A stretch of DNA of 64,000 nucleotides, from the NCBI GenBank assembly GCA_029931535.1, contig JAQPZY010001495.1, positions 470,001-534,000 on the forward strand, given 5' to 3'. Origin of the DNA: Margaritifera margaritifera. Lineage: Eukaryota > Mollusca > Bivalvia > Unionida > Margaritiferidae. Numbering within the stretch: position 1 is the first letter of the stretch; each line of letters starts with the position of its first letter. Position numbers and translations under genes: made by a program. This document shows positions 38,701 through 53,700 of the stretch, in pieces. The notes beneath the pieces are model-generated. The model was given only the letters and a program-made list of their open reading frames with translations. It was not told the origin of the DNA and searched no databases.

Positions 38701-41700
38701 TCAAATATACTAGATTAACAATGACAGCCATGTCGTTGGGACACATTTCAAGTTTGTTATTGAATTCTTTTTTGGAAGGAAACAGGTTGACATTTTCAGA
38801 TCATAAAACTGAACAATAAAGGACAAGTTAGGATAAGGGTCTATTTCAGACCCTACTCAGATCCAGATGAAACTCGTATAGATAAAAGAGGACCCTCTCT
38901 CTTCCTTAAGTATGTATTTCATTTTTTTCCAGGACTGCTTTAAAGAAAGGAAAGCAACCATTAAAAAAGCCAATTGTTTTCTCCTCTATTGTGGGCTCCT
39001 ATTTTCATGGATTATAGACATGATGACTAACAAGCCCCTATCAAGCTTATTGCAGGAAAAGATATATCTTAAATTATGCATTTGCACACAGTATGCATAA
39101 TAGTCAGTGGTAGTATATATAAAACTTGATTATTGTTTTGCAACATTATTTAAATGTTGTGTATCATTCCACTAAGTATGTTTGATTGCATTTCCTTTGA
39201 TACCTATTTTCATTTTATATGAAACATTTTACTTAATGTTTATGTTTAGGCCTGACTAGCTGTCAAAATCTTGCCAGATTCTCCACAGTAAGGACAATTT
39301 AAGTATTTCTTAATCATTTTTTAACAAAAATGCACTGCAGACATTTTGTACATTACTAATAGCTGGATGCTGCTATGGTGTATAGCATACCTGCCATAAC
39401 ATGACATGTCACATGAAAAACACTATTTTTTTACTCCCAAACCCCCCTACATGGTCGTGTTTTAAAAAACACGATTTTCAATAATCGTAATAAAACAAAA
39501 AAAAAACAGACATATTTTGACCACATGTCCAAAGCATGTAGTCTTTATAAAAAGTAAACAGTTCTGCTTATAGCCCATTTAAAACTATCCTCTGGGCAGT
39601 TTATACAGCTGATTATCATGGAGTCAGTTAAAAGGTGAGGTGGTCAGATATAAGCAACCATCATTTCACATATTACTTAATTGGCTGAGAATAACTAGGA
39701 TGATGCCATGTTAAGTCCTTTGAAGAATGCTGTGGGAGAGCCCATTAGGCTAATTTGCATAGGTAAAGTACACTAAGTGGAACAACCCAATTCATTTGAG
39801 TTTGGTACAACCTTAGAGATGCGTGTTGAAGAACAAAAGTTATTACACATCATTTCCTTGAATGAGAATGTTTAAGCCATGATTATTAAAGATTACTGGC
39901 AAGTTTGTGATCAGCAGCAAAATTTCTTTCAAGTCAGATTTTACTCCATATATAAAACACAAAACATGATTATTTTGGTAGTCAGAATAGTGTGGTGCAT
40001 TTTTTAAAGCAAAATGTCGAAATGTAGCTGTGATTTAGGAAAAGATGAGCCATCTTCAAAATGAGCAGAGCCCAGCAAAACTAAATTTCAGAACTCCTGG
40101 ACAGAGTTTGACTTTGTGAAGCGCAACCGCAAGGGGGAGCATTTTATTTTTTGCACACACTGTAAACACCATATCGACATTAGTCATTCTTGAGTGTACG
40201 ACATTCATTAACATAGCAACACCACTGAGCATGTTTGCAGATGAAGATAGATCATTTTCTATACTGAGAAAAATTCAACAAGATCTTCTGGAAAATTTGA
40301 ACAACAGTACCATCCAGTCTCAAATGAGTACCAAGATGAACACAAATAACATTTGTACTACCTTCAACACCCCCCACCCCCCATTGAAACTATTGAGAGC
40401 AGCAAAGACTGCATCTAATTAAGAAATATTCCACTATCCAATGGATTTTAAAGACAGAAACTTGGTATGTTTTTTTATTTAATGTCTGTGTGTTTGTGTT
40501 AATGTGATGGTGGGCATGTGTGTGGTGATGATATTGGACAATGCTTATTTTTGGTTTGTAAGAATATTAAATGCTTCAGAGAAAACAGATGTTATTTTAT
40601 TTTCTCAAATTTGAATTTCCAGTCATTTTATATAGGATTATATGAAAAGATAACTTATTCTCAATTGAACAACGTCGCTTTTTTAGGTCACATGCACTGG
40701 CCCCCTTTTGGACCTCACACTTTTTGAGTCCCCTCCACCCCACCCCCACATACACACACACACACACACACACATCCACACACACACTGTCTGGGAATAT
40801 GGCAGGTATGTGTATACTGAAGAATTAAAAATGTTCAAAATGTCAGTGACCAAAGCTGTTTTGTGTATACATTGGGGTAAAGCTTACTTTATTTTATTTT
40901 ATTAACAGTTTCATAAAATTATTCCTTATATTGATGATTGATTCCAAAATTTCATAATTTTATATGAGTTTTATGAGAGAAAGAGGGAGAGTACAATAGC
41001 TGTAAAGCATACAACATGTGAGCAACATGTATAGCACAGTTTTGTTACTACACAGACTGAGTATATCAATTTGGATATATTCATTGTCAAGACGAGTGGA
41101 TAGGCATAAATTTCTTATTTTATATCAAACGCATCTCCAGCATGAAGGAAAGGAAAAAACAAACAGTAAGACAGAATAATACAAATGAATTAGTTACACT
41201 GCACACCCTTCTCAATGATTTTATCATTGATGTCATCACTGTGACTGAACCAAATACAAGTCAACATGATCTCATTGAAAGAAATAGTGTTTTTATCCCT
41301 TATACTCTTGTATATTCATTGGTCAGTATAATCATGAAATGGTGGTAGATTTTGTTTGTGGAGGAATTTGTGCCATATTTCTACATTTATTTGCCAAATT
41401 TTGTTAACTTGATATTAGACGACTTGGAAATTAAGGATGGTCCATTATGAATATCCAGATATACACCATAGTAGCATGTAGTTTATATTGCCAAACCCTT
41501 GTACTTCAAATGAAACTTGGTCAATGACATTGAATTTCAAATTTACCTGGTAACATTTGTCTTCTTGTATTCATGTGAACATAGAACTAAGCATTGAAAA
41601 GAAGTGCACCACTTTTTATTATGTTAGATTAAATTAATAAACAGGGAAATCAACAAAACTTACAGGCATGAAATTTTTTTATGCTTGTTGTGTGCATCAG

Positions 41701-44700
41701 TATGGAGTCCATACATGACAAGAATTTATAGACACAAGTGCACGTACACACAAGAACAGGGGTAACACACACACACACCAAGTACTGCGACATCAAAACA
41801 TTTTTTTTTAAAGGTCTGCATACTTTGGGATAAAGAGAATTTTGTACCAGAGTTGAGGCTAGCAATTGATCTATTTATTTATAATTTGATTTGAAGAAAT
41901 GAAGCAGTTGTGTTAGACCATGATGATCTCTCAGTTTGCGTGTGCACACTCTCACACAGGAACCTTTGCAACAGACATGTATATTTTAAAGTTTAAAAAA
42001 ATATGTATAAAAATATGTACATGACATTCAAAATCCAGGATATGGAACACTGGCAAAGATGCTAAGGATAGACTCCAAAAGGGCTGTTGCTGCCAAATGC
42101 TTCTGTGTATGGCCATTCATTTAGCTTCTGGCTCACTCTCTTATAAACACATACACACATGAATTATCATGAGTAAAAAATCTATACTAGTCAACTTCCA
42201 AAAACAGTGAAATGATAAAAAAGAAACGAGCTAGATAATGACAAATATATAACATTAATCATGTAAGAAACTAGTTGAAATCACGGTATTTAATGCAAAA
42301 TACATTAATTCTTAGTTATTTTAATTCCTAATTCAAACCTTTGTATAGATAATAGTTTCAGTTATTTGTCAAAAATCTGTAACATGAGAAAGAAGGACAA
42401 ATAAAGAGTTTGGTTTGGGTTTTGTGGGTTTAACACCATATTTCAGCACATGATAGGCTATACATGGCAGCCAGTATATTTGGTGTTGGAAGAATCCAGC
42501 AAAACCTCAGGAAGAAACACTGACCCACGGGAAGCTACTGGCAAACTTTCTCACATACCCACCTTGACTGAATCGAGACTTGAACTCAAACCGAAGTGGA
42601 CAGAGGTGAGATGTCAATGATCTGTAAAGGCGAGTACCTTAGACCACTCGGCCAACTGGTGCACCCCAAATAAAGAGACTGCAACAAGAATAAGCATGAA
42701 TCACAGATGGAAAAATGAAAGGAAACGTTTATATACATTAAAAAAAATGAAAGGTTGAAGTCAGCATCAAACCACTGCTCAAATATTTACTTGTGATGAA
42801 GTGCATGACTGTTTTACTTTTACACCATTACAACTGCATTACTAAGCAGTAGGTAAATCATTATGTATATATAGCAATAGAGATACTGTGTATCCATGTG
42901 AGGTTCTTTGGTGTAACCGTAAATATATCCAAAAATTTGATTTGTTTTTTTTTTAAATGATTTTATGCATCGTTGCATCAAAAGTTGACTTAAAGTCATG
43001 TGTTTAGTATAATCCCTTTCTTCAATAAATATTTCTTTGAGAACTATTGCAGTCAATTGTTTTTGTTCAATATTATAGTTTACTGTAGGCCAATATCTAG
43101 TCTACAGTTTTCTCTTTTGCAGAAGTTGTGTATTAAAATAATTCATCAAATGGAAACAAATAAATAATGATGCTAACAAATATTACATGTTAATTGGGTT
43201 CAGTGCTGATTTCAGAACTTTAATGGCTTGTATGGGTGTGATTGACATTATCGTCTTATATTCTGATTATGTTTGTCAGAAGTCAAGATTGTGAATTCAT
43301 AGAAGGGTCAAACGTGGTCAATAGAACCAATAAAAATGATAAATGCAATTTAAATTGATCAAGGTAACAAAAATATACATTAAATTTTTATTTCTTATCA
43401 TCATCCCTTTTTTTCAGACCACTTTAGTCAAAAATAACATAATCAGCAGCTTGTTGTTCTTGCTGTATGTAGCCTTCCTTCAAGCACCTCTTTTAAATTT
43501 AGCTACACTTATACCAATATTCCAGTTGATTATGATATGTGCTTTAAAATACTCCAATATGCAATCAGAAACCCCCCCAAAAAGTACAATCTTTCATACA
43601 AAAATGGCAATTGACATTTGAATGTCAGTTTTGTTTAAAGAAAACAAAAATGCCATCTTTGTAATACTGCAAAGTAGACTTTCTAGGCCCATATAGCACA
43701 GATATTACAATGGGTGAGCAAAAAAAACAGTTTGTCTTTAATTTTCTGTTCATTAGGGATAAGTGCAAATAAGAACATGCATGAAATCTGGATATGTGTT
43801 AGATCAGGGGTGTCAAACATACAGTCTGCGGGCCGGATACAGCCCGCCAGACTCATTATTTATTATTATTATTTATTATTATTTATATCAAATCTGGCCC
43901 ACCATAGCAAATGAGATTGAGACCCCTGTGTTAGATGGTTGCAAAAGTGTCTTCTGTAAAAAAATCAAATATGTTCTTGATTGCGCTGATAGTTTTTGAG
44001 GACTTTCAAGATACAGAAACCTAGCAAAATTTGAGGTTTTTGATGAACACATGCCTATTTTTGAACAAAATTAACTGTTCATTTCAGTATTTCATTATAT
44101 CATATGTATATATATATATTGTAGTAGACATATTGTGATTATGGTATAACCGTGACAAATACTGTTGCTAACACTTTAATTTATCACTAATTTGGGGGTC
44201 AAAATCAACCTTTGTCCAACCATGTCCTTTGCCTAGTATATAACACCTGATTCACCCTAATTGATGATACAATTGTAAATAAATTCCTGGCAAAGGTTCA
44301 TTCACGGTCATCTGACACATAGTGCTATCATTGTCAGGCTTGCTTTTAGTAGATTTTAACTGTAGGTTTCTTTTTCTCCCGCACCGATTAATGTACTTCA
44401 GCAATTTATTTAGCCTTTGTCTTTTTATTGCCTGAAATAATGCAAGAAATTGGGATTTTTTTTCATTATTTTGAAACTTGTATCATATCAGTCCCTTGCC
44501 AAATATTTAACATATTAATATTTAATATGTGAATGTAACACATAGGTACAATCACTTTTTCAAAGAAAGACCGTTTATCTCCCGATGTTAATAGAATGCA
44601 TGTCATATTGACTATTCAGAAGATATGGAAAATCGTTTTCAATTTTTAAAAAAAACAAAAAATGTTATTATTTTCTATATTTTCCACAGTAGATCTTTGC

Positions 44701-47700
44701 CAGGTTCATACTTTTGAGTTAGTATGCAGTTTACCGGTTTCCAGCTTCACCATGCAAAGCTTGTAGAAAATGAACGGGTTGTTGCAATATTTGTATGTTT
44801 TATTAGCTCATTGTTGTTGATCCTCCCTTGACAGAAGCTCAGCATAGTGATCACTTTGGCATCAGTGTGCATGTCTGTATGTTTGTCCACATCCTAGCAT
44901 AAGGTCAGTGTTAAAGTGTTTTAAACTAAGCTCAATGTTTAAGTTTTTCAAATTAAGTTCAATCTTAAAGTTTTTCACTATCCACCTAAATAAAAGTAGG
45001 GCTTGAAAAATAAGGAGTCTCTTCTTTAGAAAAAAATATGAAGAATGAGCTGGTGGATCTGAGCCTTTTCTCCCCCAATTCCCCATCAGTATGTTCTTCC
45101 AAATAGAAACATTGGGAACTGCTATAATCTAGATGCCACTACTTTTCTTGCTGAACTTTTTTTCCTTCACAAAATGCAAATAGGGCATCAAGCATTAGAA
45201 ACATCCTATGTACAAATAAGGCATCAAACAGTAGAATCAGCCAATATACAAATAAGGCATCAAACAGTAGAAACACCCTATGTACAAATAAGACATCAAA
45301 CAGTAGAAACACCCTATGTACAAATAGGGCATCAAATGGTAGAAACATCCTATTTACAAATAGTGCATCAAACAGTAGAAACATCCTATGTACAAATAGG
45401 GCATCAAACAGTAGAAACACCCTTGGTGCATATAGGGCATCAAACAGTAGTAACACCCTATGTACAAATAGGGCATCAAACAGTAGAAACACCCTATGTA
45501 CAAATAGGGCATCAAACAGTAGAAACATCTTATGTACAAATAGGGCATCGAACAGTAGAAACACCCTATGTACATATAGGGCATCAAACAGTAGAAACAC
45601 CCTATATACAAACAGTAGAAACACCCTATATACAAACAGTAGAAACACTCTATATACAAACAGTAGAAACACCCTATATACAAACAGTAGAAACACCCTA
45701 TATACAAACAGTAGAAACACTCTAGGTACAAATAGGGCATCAAACAGTAGCAACACCCTATGTACAGCTAGAGCATCAAAAAGTAGAAACAGCCTATGAA
45801 TATATTGTATATACATGCTGCTATGTATATGTATGCATATGTGTGTGTTTGTATATAAATAAGTTTCTTTGTATGAGGGCCTCAAGGTAGATTAGTTCTT
45901 CAGCTAATTGTGTTACCCTCTTAAAATAAAGTCATTGTTATTATTATTATTACAAATAGGGCATCAAACAGCAGAAATACCCTAATCATCACAAGTAGAT
46001 TTGAGAGAGGTCAGTAATCAATATATCTTTGTTAATGCCTTTTCCTATATCATCCATCTATATACCATACTTGTCCCTAATTTTGAACAAGATTGTCATG
46101 ATTGAATTTCATTGAGTCTGCTTTTCAATAATTTATAAAGGTTTGAAAAGCTTGCCACTTAACAAGATAATGTACTGGCACTCAGCAGTCACAACCCAAA
46201 AACTGTTGCAGATGTTATTTGTCTTCCTGCTATGATTGCAGGTATAAAGTTTGCTTGAAAATACTGTACTAGTTTTGTGAATTTGACCTTTTGAATTTGT
46301 GCATTTCATAATGCTATATGTATGTATGTAGTAGTGCTTTACAGCACCTCAGCACAAAAGTGGGTATGTAGTGCCAAAAAAAAGGTTATGTTCCAAAAAT
46401 GTAAAAATGAATTTGGCAAAAATTAGGAAGATAAAGCCTTCCAAATAAATGCATAACTAAGCACAACAAGATAAAATATAAAAACATAAATACGTAAAAA
46501 TTCTGTAAAATGTATATTAAATAACAGATAAAGGTAACACATTTAAAATCCTTAAAACATGATTAAAATCTCTTGTATAAACCACATTCCCTTAAAAATT
46601 CCATGATTTTCTCAGGTGGCATGTCCTCGTACAGTTTCTTCAAGCAGTTCATGTCAAAATACTTATGTCTCACAGAGTGGAAATCGACGCACTCAACAAG
46701 AATGTGCTCCACTATCAGTTGAAACTGGCAGGATACACACTCCAGTCAAGCTTCACCCTTTAGGAGATATGCTTGAGTCAGGTATGTGTGTCTGATACGT
46801 GATCGGCACAACACCACCTCATCTCTCCGATTTGTGCTATATGAGGGATACAACTCACCTATAGTGGGTTTGATGTTCTTAAGTTTGTTTGTGGAGTTTT
46901 CATTCCACATATTTTGCCAAATATGTCAAATGTGCTGATTTATACAAAATATTTCAAGTCAGTATATGGAATCTTTCATTCTTATGAATAGAATTTTGCA
47001 TTTGTGCTCAGTCTGTGTGAAATATATAGGTTTGGATCTATTGGTTTTAACAGCACTTTTAACACATTATTGGCTTTATCATGCCAAGAAAATAGGATCT
47101 AAGTGCTCTTCCCAGAGGACACACAGAGGCAGCCTACCCTGGCTGGCCTGGGCAGGTATTAAACCTGCGACCCTTTGATTACAAGTCTGCCACTCTACCA
47201 ACTAAGCTTCTGCATCTCCCCTGTGAAATGTATGAAACTTTTTTAATAATGTAAAGATGTGAATCATTAAATTTGTTGATACATTTTTATATGAGATCCT
47301 TCATATTTTGAAAATTTGTCACTTATTTTTTTAAAATTCTATTTTCCTGTGTAGGTATTTTTCCAGCAGTCCAATGCCTCCATGTATGTGTCTGGAATAG
47401 CTGTGCATTGGTATGAGGATTTCATAGCTCCCACACTGTCACTGGATGTCACTCATAAGGAGTATCCAAACAAGTTTATCTTGGCAACAGAAGCATGCAT
47501 CACCGGAAATGTTCCTAATAAAGTGTCACTTGGCAACTGGGAGAATGCTGAAAAATATGCACATAGCATTATAGAGGTAGTGACATTTATTCCATTAGCA
47601 ACAGGTGTAAATCTACCTTTTATCAGAATAAGTCATTTTCAAAAAATATAATGTCTGCTGTAAATAACTTACAGACAAAATCAATAGATCTCATATCGTC

Positions 47701-50700
47701 TGATTTTTTTCCTTCTTTTCATTATACCCCCCGTCCTTACATAGGATGTTTTGGGGCTATACTGGAGTCAGCTTTTCCATCCTTCCATCCATCTACACAC
47801 GTTTTGTTAACCTAATATCTCCTGAACCCTGTGAGATATCCTCATGAAACTCTGTATGCTTTTGTATCATGACTAGATATTGTGCCCAGTAAAACTTGGA
47901 GTCTGTCTGATCAGCAATATAAGAGTTATCCCCATTTATATTACAAACTGAGTCTGTCCATCCATCAGTCTCACACTTGTTTGATTAATATCTCCAGAAC
48001 CATTTTATACGTATTAATGAAACTTGTTATGCATTTGTATCATGACAAGAAGATTTGGCTTTGTCAGATTAGTACTTTTGGAGTTACCTCCTCAATTTTA
48101 TGAATTTTATTTACACTATTTTAATTTTGTATGCATTCACTTACTGAGAGATATAGGTATGTCATCAATCTGTTTCTGGATCTATTTTGAAATGTAAGTT
48201 GAGTCACTAATTAAATCAAAAAATCCAATGCATCCAGCTGATTATGTAAGACTGTATAAGTTATTCTTTGAACAAAAATAAAATTGTATATCTCTACTGG
48301 TCATACACTAGAAGAGTTTAAGGTATGGCCTGTTGTTTGTCATTCATTGTCTGTCAATCCATTAGCACAAGTTTGTTATGATCACTACTCCTTCTAAACT
48401 ACCTGGAGGATCACCGTAAAACTTTACACATGCATTCATCCCAAGGTCTGAAATGAATGCTGCTCAGACATTCAGTATAGCTGCCAAAGAGGCCATCTTG
48501 AACACGTTATCGCTGCTTCTCCTGAATAAATGGTCATATCAGCATGAGGTTTTCAAAAGAATTTCTTCAGGTGTCTCGTTGGTACTAAAATGAAAATGGT
48601 ATTAATCTAATATCCAATATGGCCACCATGGCAGCCATCTAGTTATCACTACTTTTCCTGAACAGATGGTCATATCAACATGGGATTTTTAATAAAACTT
48701 CTTATGATGTCTAGTTGATCTTAAATGAAAATAGTACCATCTGATACCTAGTGTGGCAGCCATCTTGAAATCTTGTTATCCCTACTTCTCCTAAACAAAA
48801 AGTCATATTGACATGGCATGCTCATCAGAAGACTTCTTATGATGTCTGGTTGGTCTGAAGTGAAAAGTGGAGTCACGGGGGTTCAGTGGTTAGCGTGCCG
48901 GACTTGTGACTGAAAGGGTGCGGGTTAGAATTCTACCATAGGACCAGCCTGGGTCAGCTACCGTGGTGTGTCCTTGGGCAAGGCACTTTACTCCAATTGC
49001 CTCGACACTAAATAACCTACTTGTGATGCTGTGCCGTAAAGCACCAAACCAAACCTAAGTGAAAATGGTGGTGATCTGACATCCAATATGGCTGCAATGG
49101 TGGCCATTTTAAAGTCTTGTTATTACAACTCTTCCTGCAAGAATGGTCATAGCAACATGGGGTTTTCACCAAGAGACTTCTTGTGATGTCTGGTTGATAC
49201 TAAAATAAAATTGTGCTGCCCTGACATCCAGTGTGGTTGCCATGGCAGCTATCTTGAAAATCATGCTATCATTACTCAACAGAAAGTCATATTGACATGG
49301 GTTTTTTTTTACAAGAAGACTTTATATGATGTCTAGTTGGCCCTAAATGACAATGATCCTGATCTGAGAGCCAATATGGCCACCATGGTAGCCATCTTGA
49401 AAATCTTGTTATCACTACCACTTCTGAATGCATGGTCATATTAACAAGGGGATTTCACCTAAAGACTTCTTATGATATCTTGTCAGTTTTAAATGAAAAA
49501 GTGTCCATCATACATCCAATATGGCTGCCATGATGGCCATCTTGGAAATCTTGCTACCTTCTTCTGCATGGATGATCATACTGACATGGGGTTTTCACTA
49601 AGAGATGTCTTATGATGTCTAGTTGGTCCTTAATGCAAATGGTGCCAATCTTGCAACCAATATGACAGCCACAGTGGCCATCTTGAAAATCTTGTTGTCA
49701 CTCAGAATATCAAAGATGGTTTCAACACTCAGCAGTTATAAGGTGCCCCAGGTGGCCAAGTGGTCAAAGGTGCTCGCCTTTATAGATCACTCACACATCT
49801 TACCTCAGTCCGCATCGGTTCGACTCTTAGGCTCAGCCATTGTGGGTATGTGTGAAAGCTTGCCAGTAGCTTCCCATGGGTTTGTGGTTCTTTCCAGGGT
49901 TTTCCAAGGTTCTTCCTCCACCAAATATGCTGGCTGCCATGTATAGCCTATCATGTGCTGAGAAATGGCGTTAAACCCACAGAAACAAAAGAGTCAGCAG
50001 TTATAAAGAAGAAACCATCTTATCTTGGATTCCAGGAAATTCTTTTTTCCAAGTAGAGCATCAGTCCCTTGGAGGGACTCTTGTTCAGAATTTTTGAAGG
50101 TGGCTGGAAATTTTGATGGAATCATAATTGCTCATTTAAAAAAAAAACTTTTGATGAATAATACTTGTGTAACACAAATTATTGAACATCATTGTTATAC
50201 ATTGTGATTGGCTGCAACATGAGGTCAACTTGTCAGGACACAACTGTAGTGCTGACAAATCTTTAACACCAACTCACTGACAGAGCGGGGTGACCAATGT
50301 CACTGGCTGTTCCTTCACTTTACAGATAACTAGTTGTATGGTAGATGCTGTTGTATATTATCACAACAAAGAGCACAAATTCAAAATTGAAATTGTGGAT
50401 TTGCAAATGTATATGCCACTGCTGCAAATTCAGACTTGTAATTTGGCTCATTTAAACTTGAAAACTTTCAGGTTTGTTGTGTACTTTTTCTGCTATTTGA
50501 ATTTATTGGCCTGTCATAGTGCATAAAAGAAAAAAACTTTTTATTGAAACCTGTTTCATGAGAACTCTTATCTGATTTCTGTAAAATCCAACACATTACT
50601 CTATTGTTTCATCTAATTGACATATTAAGCACTGCCATTTTTTTATCAACTGCAGCAATTCCACTCAATTTTGTAGTACATGCATCCCCTAATGTTAAAA

Positions 50701-53700
50701 TTGAGAGTACATGTATATATTAGAGGGTACGAACATGTGGAAACCAAATCTGTGATCAACAGTGGTGTAACATGTATTATTTGTCATGTAATACAATTCA
50801 TTCATGAAAAAATATCTATTCATGAGCAGTGATTTCAGGTCATATCTTATTGCTTTCTTTGTTAATTCTTAACTATGACCATAATCTTGATAATATGTAA
50901 AGTTTAACAATCTATCAGATACCTTGTTATAGTATACCAAGAATTAAACATGTCCTACTTATCTTCATTTGCTTTGGGCAATAGTTTCCAAATTTATTTT
51001 GGTCATAACCTCAGTGTCAGACTTGTTTGTATATTGCTAGTGTCAGACTTGTTTGTACATTGCTAGTGTCAGACTTGTTTGTACATTGCTAGTGTCAGAC
51101 TTGTTTGTACATTGCTAGTGTCAGACTTGTTTGTACATTGCTAGTGTCAGACTTGTTTGTACATTGCTAGTGTCAGACTTGTTTGTACATTGCTAGTGTC
51201 AGACTTGTTTGTATATTGCTAGTGTCAGATCTGTTTGTACATTGCTAGTGTCAGACTTGTTTGTACATTGCTAGTGTCAGACCAGTTTGTATATTGCTAG
51301 TGTCAGACCAGTTTGTATATTGCTAGTGTCAGACCAGTTTGTATATTGCTAGTGTCAGACTTGTTTGTATATTGCTAGTGTCAGACTTGTTTGTATATTG
51401 CTAGTGTCAGACTTGTTTGTATATTGCTAGTGTCAGACTTGTTTGTACATTGCTAGTGTCAGACCAGTTTGTATATTGCTAGTGTCAGACCAATTTGTAT
51501 ATTGCTAGTGTCAGACCTGTTTGTATATTGCTGCTTTTTAGTAGCAGACAATCTTTTTAAATAGACTTATATATTGCACAATCTGCATATATGAAATAAC
51601 AAGTCATCATGTTTATCTGTATTGCATGGCCACCCAAGGTAATATCTTATGGACAGGTTCAGTGTATTTGATCCTACAGATGTTTTATCACTCGTATCCT
51701 CCACTTCCAAATCAACTTACTGTCGTGTCTGTAAATCTTCATACCTTCTGATTTTCTCCATACAGGTAACTTTTATATTAAAAATTTGACAAATTTTATA
51801 TTTAAGAATGAGCTCAATATTTTTTTATACATCTTTTACCCATTATTATTTGTATTCCACAATTTTTAAAAGTATACCGAAAATTACAGAATTACTGTAC
51901 TAAAACAGTGCTTTTTTGGCACTGTTTAGAATAAAATGACTTTCATGTGAAGTAGAAAGTTCAATTACTTTTAAATTCCAGTTCCAAATTAGAAATACAT
52001 GGAAAATATTGAACATACCAAGAAAGATTACCACATAAATGATTTTATTCAGTAATAATGTTGGAATAAAACAATTTAACATCCATTATTAAAATGGTAC
52101 AGCAAATATACATAATTTTATGACAAACATAAGTCTTCTTGCTTTGAACATGAACATGAATGGCCCTTAGTTTGGATTACTGTACAAATTTAAGTTACTT
52201 TCTGTACAAAATCTCAGATTATCTGATCTACCCAGTATATTAATGTACCACAATATGATTGGATAATATCTGGATTATACTCAGACTGCTGATTTAAAAT
52301 GTTTGCTAGAACAATAGGATGGATTGTAACACAGGTGAAACTGGAGGGTAATTCTTTCCACAGTATTCTGGTAAATGTTTGAACCTAGTAAACCATATTG
52401 GATCATTATTCAAACATGAACAATCACAAAAAATCAAACATGAACAATCACAAAAAAATCAAACATGAACAATCACAAAAAATCAAACGTGAACAATCAC
52501 AAAAAAATCAAACATAAACAATCACAAAAAAATCAAACATGAACATTCACAAAAAAAGGAACTGTTTATGAATTACCAGCAGAAAGTCGGGTTGTCTTAA
52601 AACTGAAAGAAAACTTTGCTTAATGAGCACATATGATTTTGTCATCTGAAAATAGGTTGAAGCTTGAAATGTCATACTAAAACCATATTGAACTGGATTA
52701 GTATAGGACAGGACTACAGTATTCAATTACGATGGATACAGATTTGTTTCTAAATTCATCATGGGTTCCATTTTTTTTAAATTTCACAATTGGAAATATA
52801 TTTAAAAGTGAAACAATGAATTTATATGACCAAAATATACTTACCTCAGGATGCCAGTCACTGGGTGACAGGTTGGACAGACTGGAACATGGCTCTGGAT
52901 ATGGAGGGAGGACCAAATTGGGTGAAGAACTTTGTGGACAGTCCCATTATTGTCAACTCCAAAGCAGATGAATTTTACAAACAGCCAATGTTTTATGCAA
53001 TGGGCCATTTCAGGTAACTTTCATTAGAACAGTATCTATCTTAATCAAAGTCCAATTCATTAGGTCTGTTTCATATCTATCTTAATCAAAGTCCAATTCA
53101 TTAGGTCTATTTCATGTCTATCTTAATCAAAGTCCAATTCATTAGGTCTGTTTCATGTCTATCTTAATCAAAGTCCAATTCATTAGGTCTGTTTCATATC
53201 TATCTTAATCAAAGTCCAATTCATTAAGTCTGTTTCATATCTATCTTAATCAAAGTCCAATTCATTAAGTCTGTTTCATTTTTATCTTAATCAAAGTCCA
53301 ATTCATTAAGTCTGTTTCATATCTATCTTAATCAAAGTCCAATTCATTAGGTCTGTTTCATGTCTATCTTAATCAAAGTCCAATTCATTAGGTCTGTTTC
53401 ATGTCTATCTTAATCAAAGTCCAATTCATTAGGTCTGTTTCATGTCTATCTTAATCAAAGTCCAATTCATTAAGTCTGTTTCATGTCTATCATAATCCAA
53501 GTCCAATTCATTCGGTCTGTTTCATATCTATCTTAAAGTCCAATTCATTAAGTCTGTTTCATATCTATCTTAATCAAAGTCCAATTCATTAAGTCTGTTT
53601 CATATCTATCTTAAAGTCCAATTCATTAAGTCTGTTTCATATCTATCATAATCAAAGTCCAATTCATTAAGTCTGTTTCATGTCTATCTTAATCAAAGTC

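Larger units (their letters stand above)
48400..50090 (+). repeat. interspersed repeat copy 3, expanded to about nine 150-190-bp units
   Basis: Units share GGTCATATCAACATGGGGTT, TTCACCAAGAGACTTCTTATG, ATGTCTAGTTGGTC, TAAATGAAAATGG, ACATCCAATATGGC and GCCATCTTGAAAATCTTGTT. The array ends with the same terminal block as at 9020 and 16460. Two SINEs are inserted. Confidence 0.85.

Noticed and set aside
45139..45885. 248-codon (-) and 183-codon (+) frames
   Set aside because: Same arithmetic effect over 36- and 24-bp units; no domain or splice support.
47155..47222. tRNA-Thr(TGT)-like gene on minus strand
   Set aside because: Stems are mismatched and the sequence continues into a dispersed repeat body; it is a SINE head.
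48867..48940. tRNA-like sequence
   Set aside because: Continues into a SINE body with target duplications; not an independent tRNA gene.
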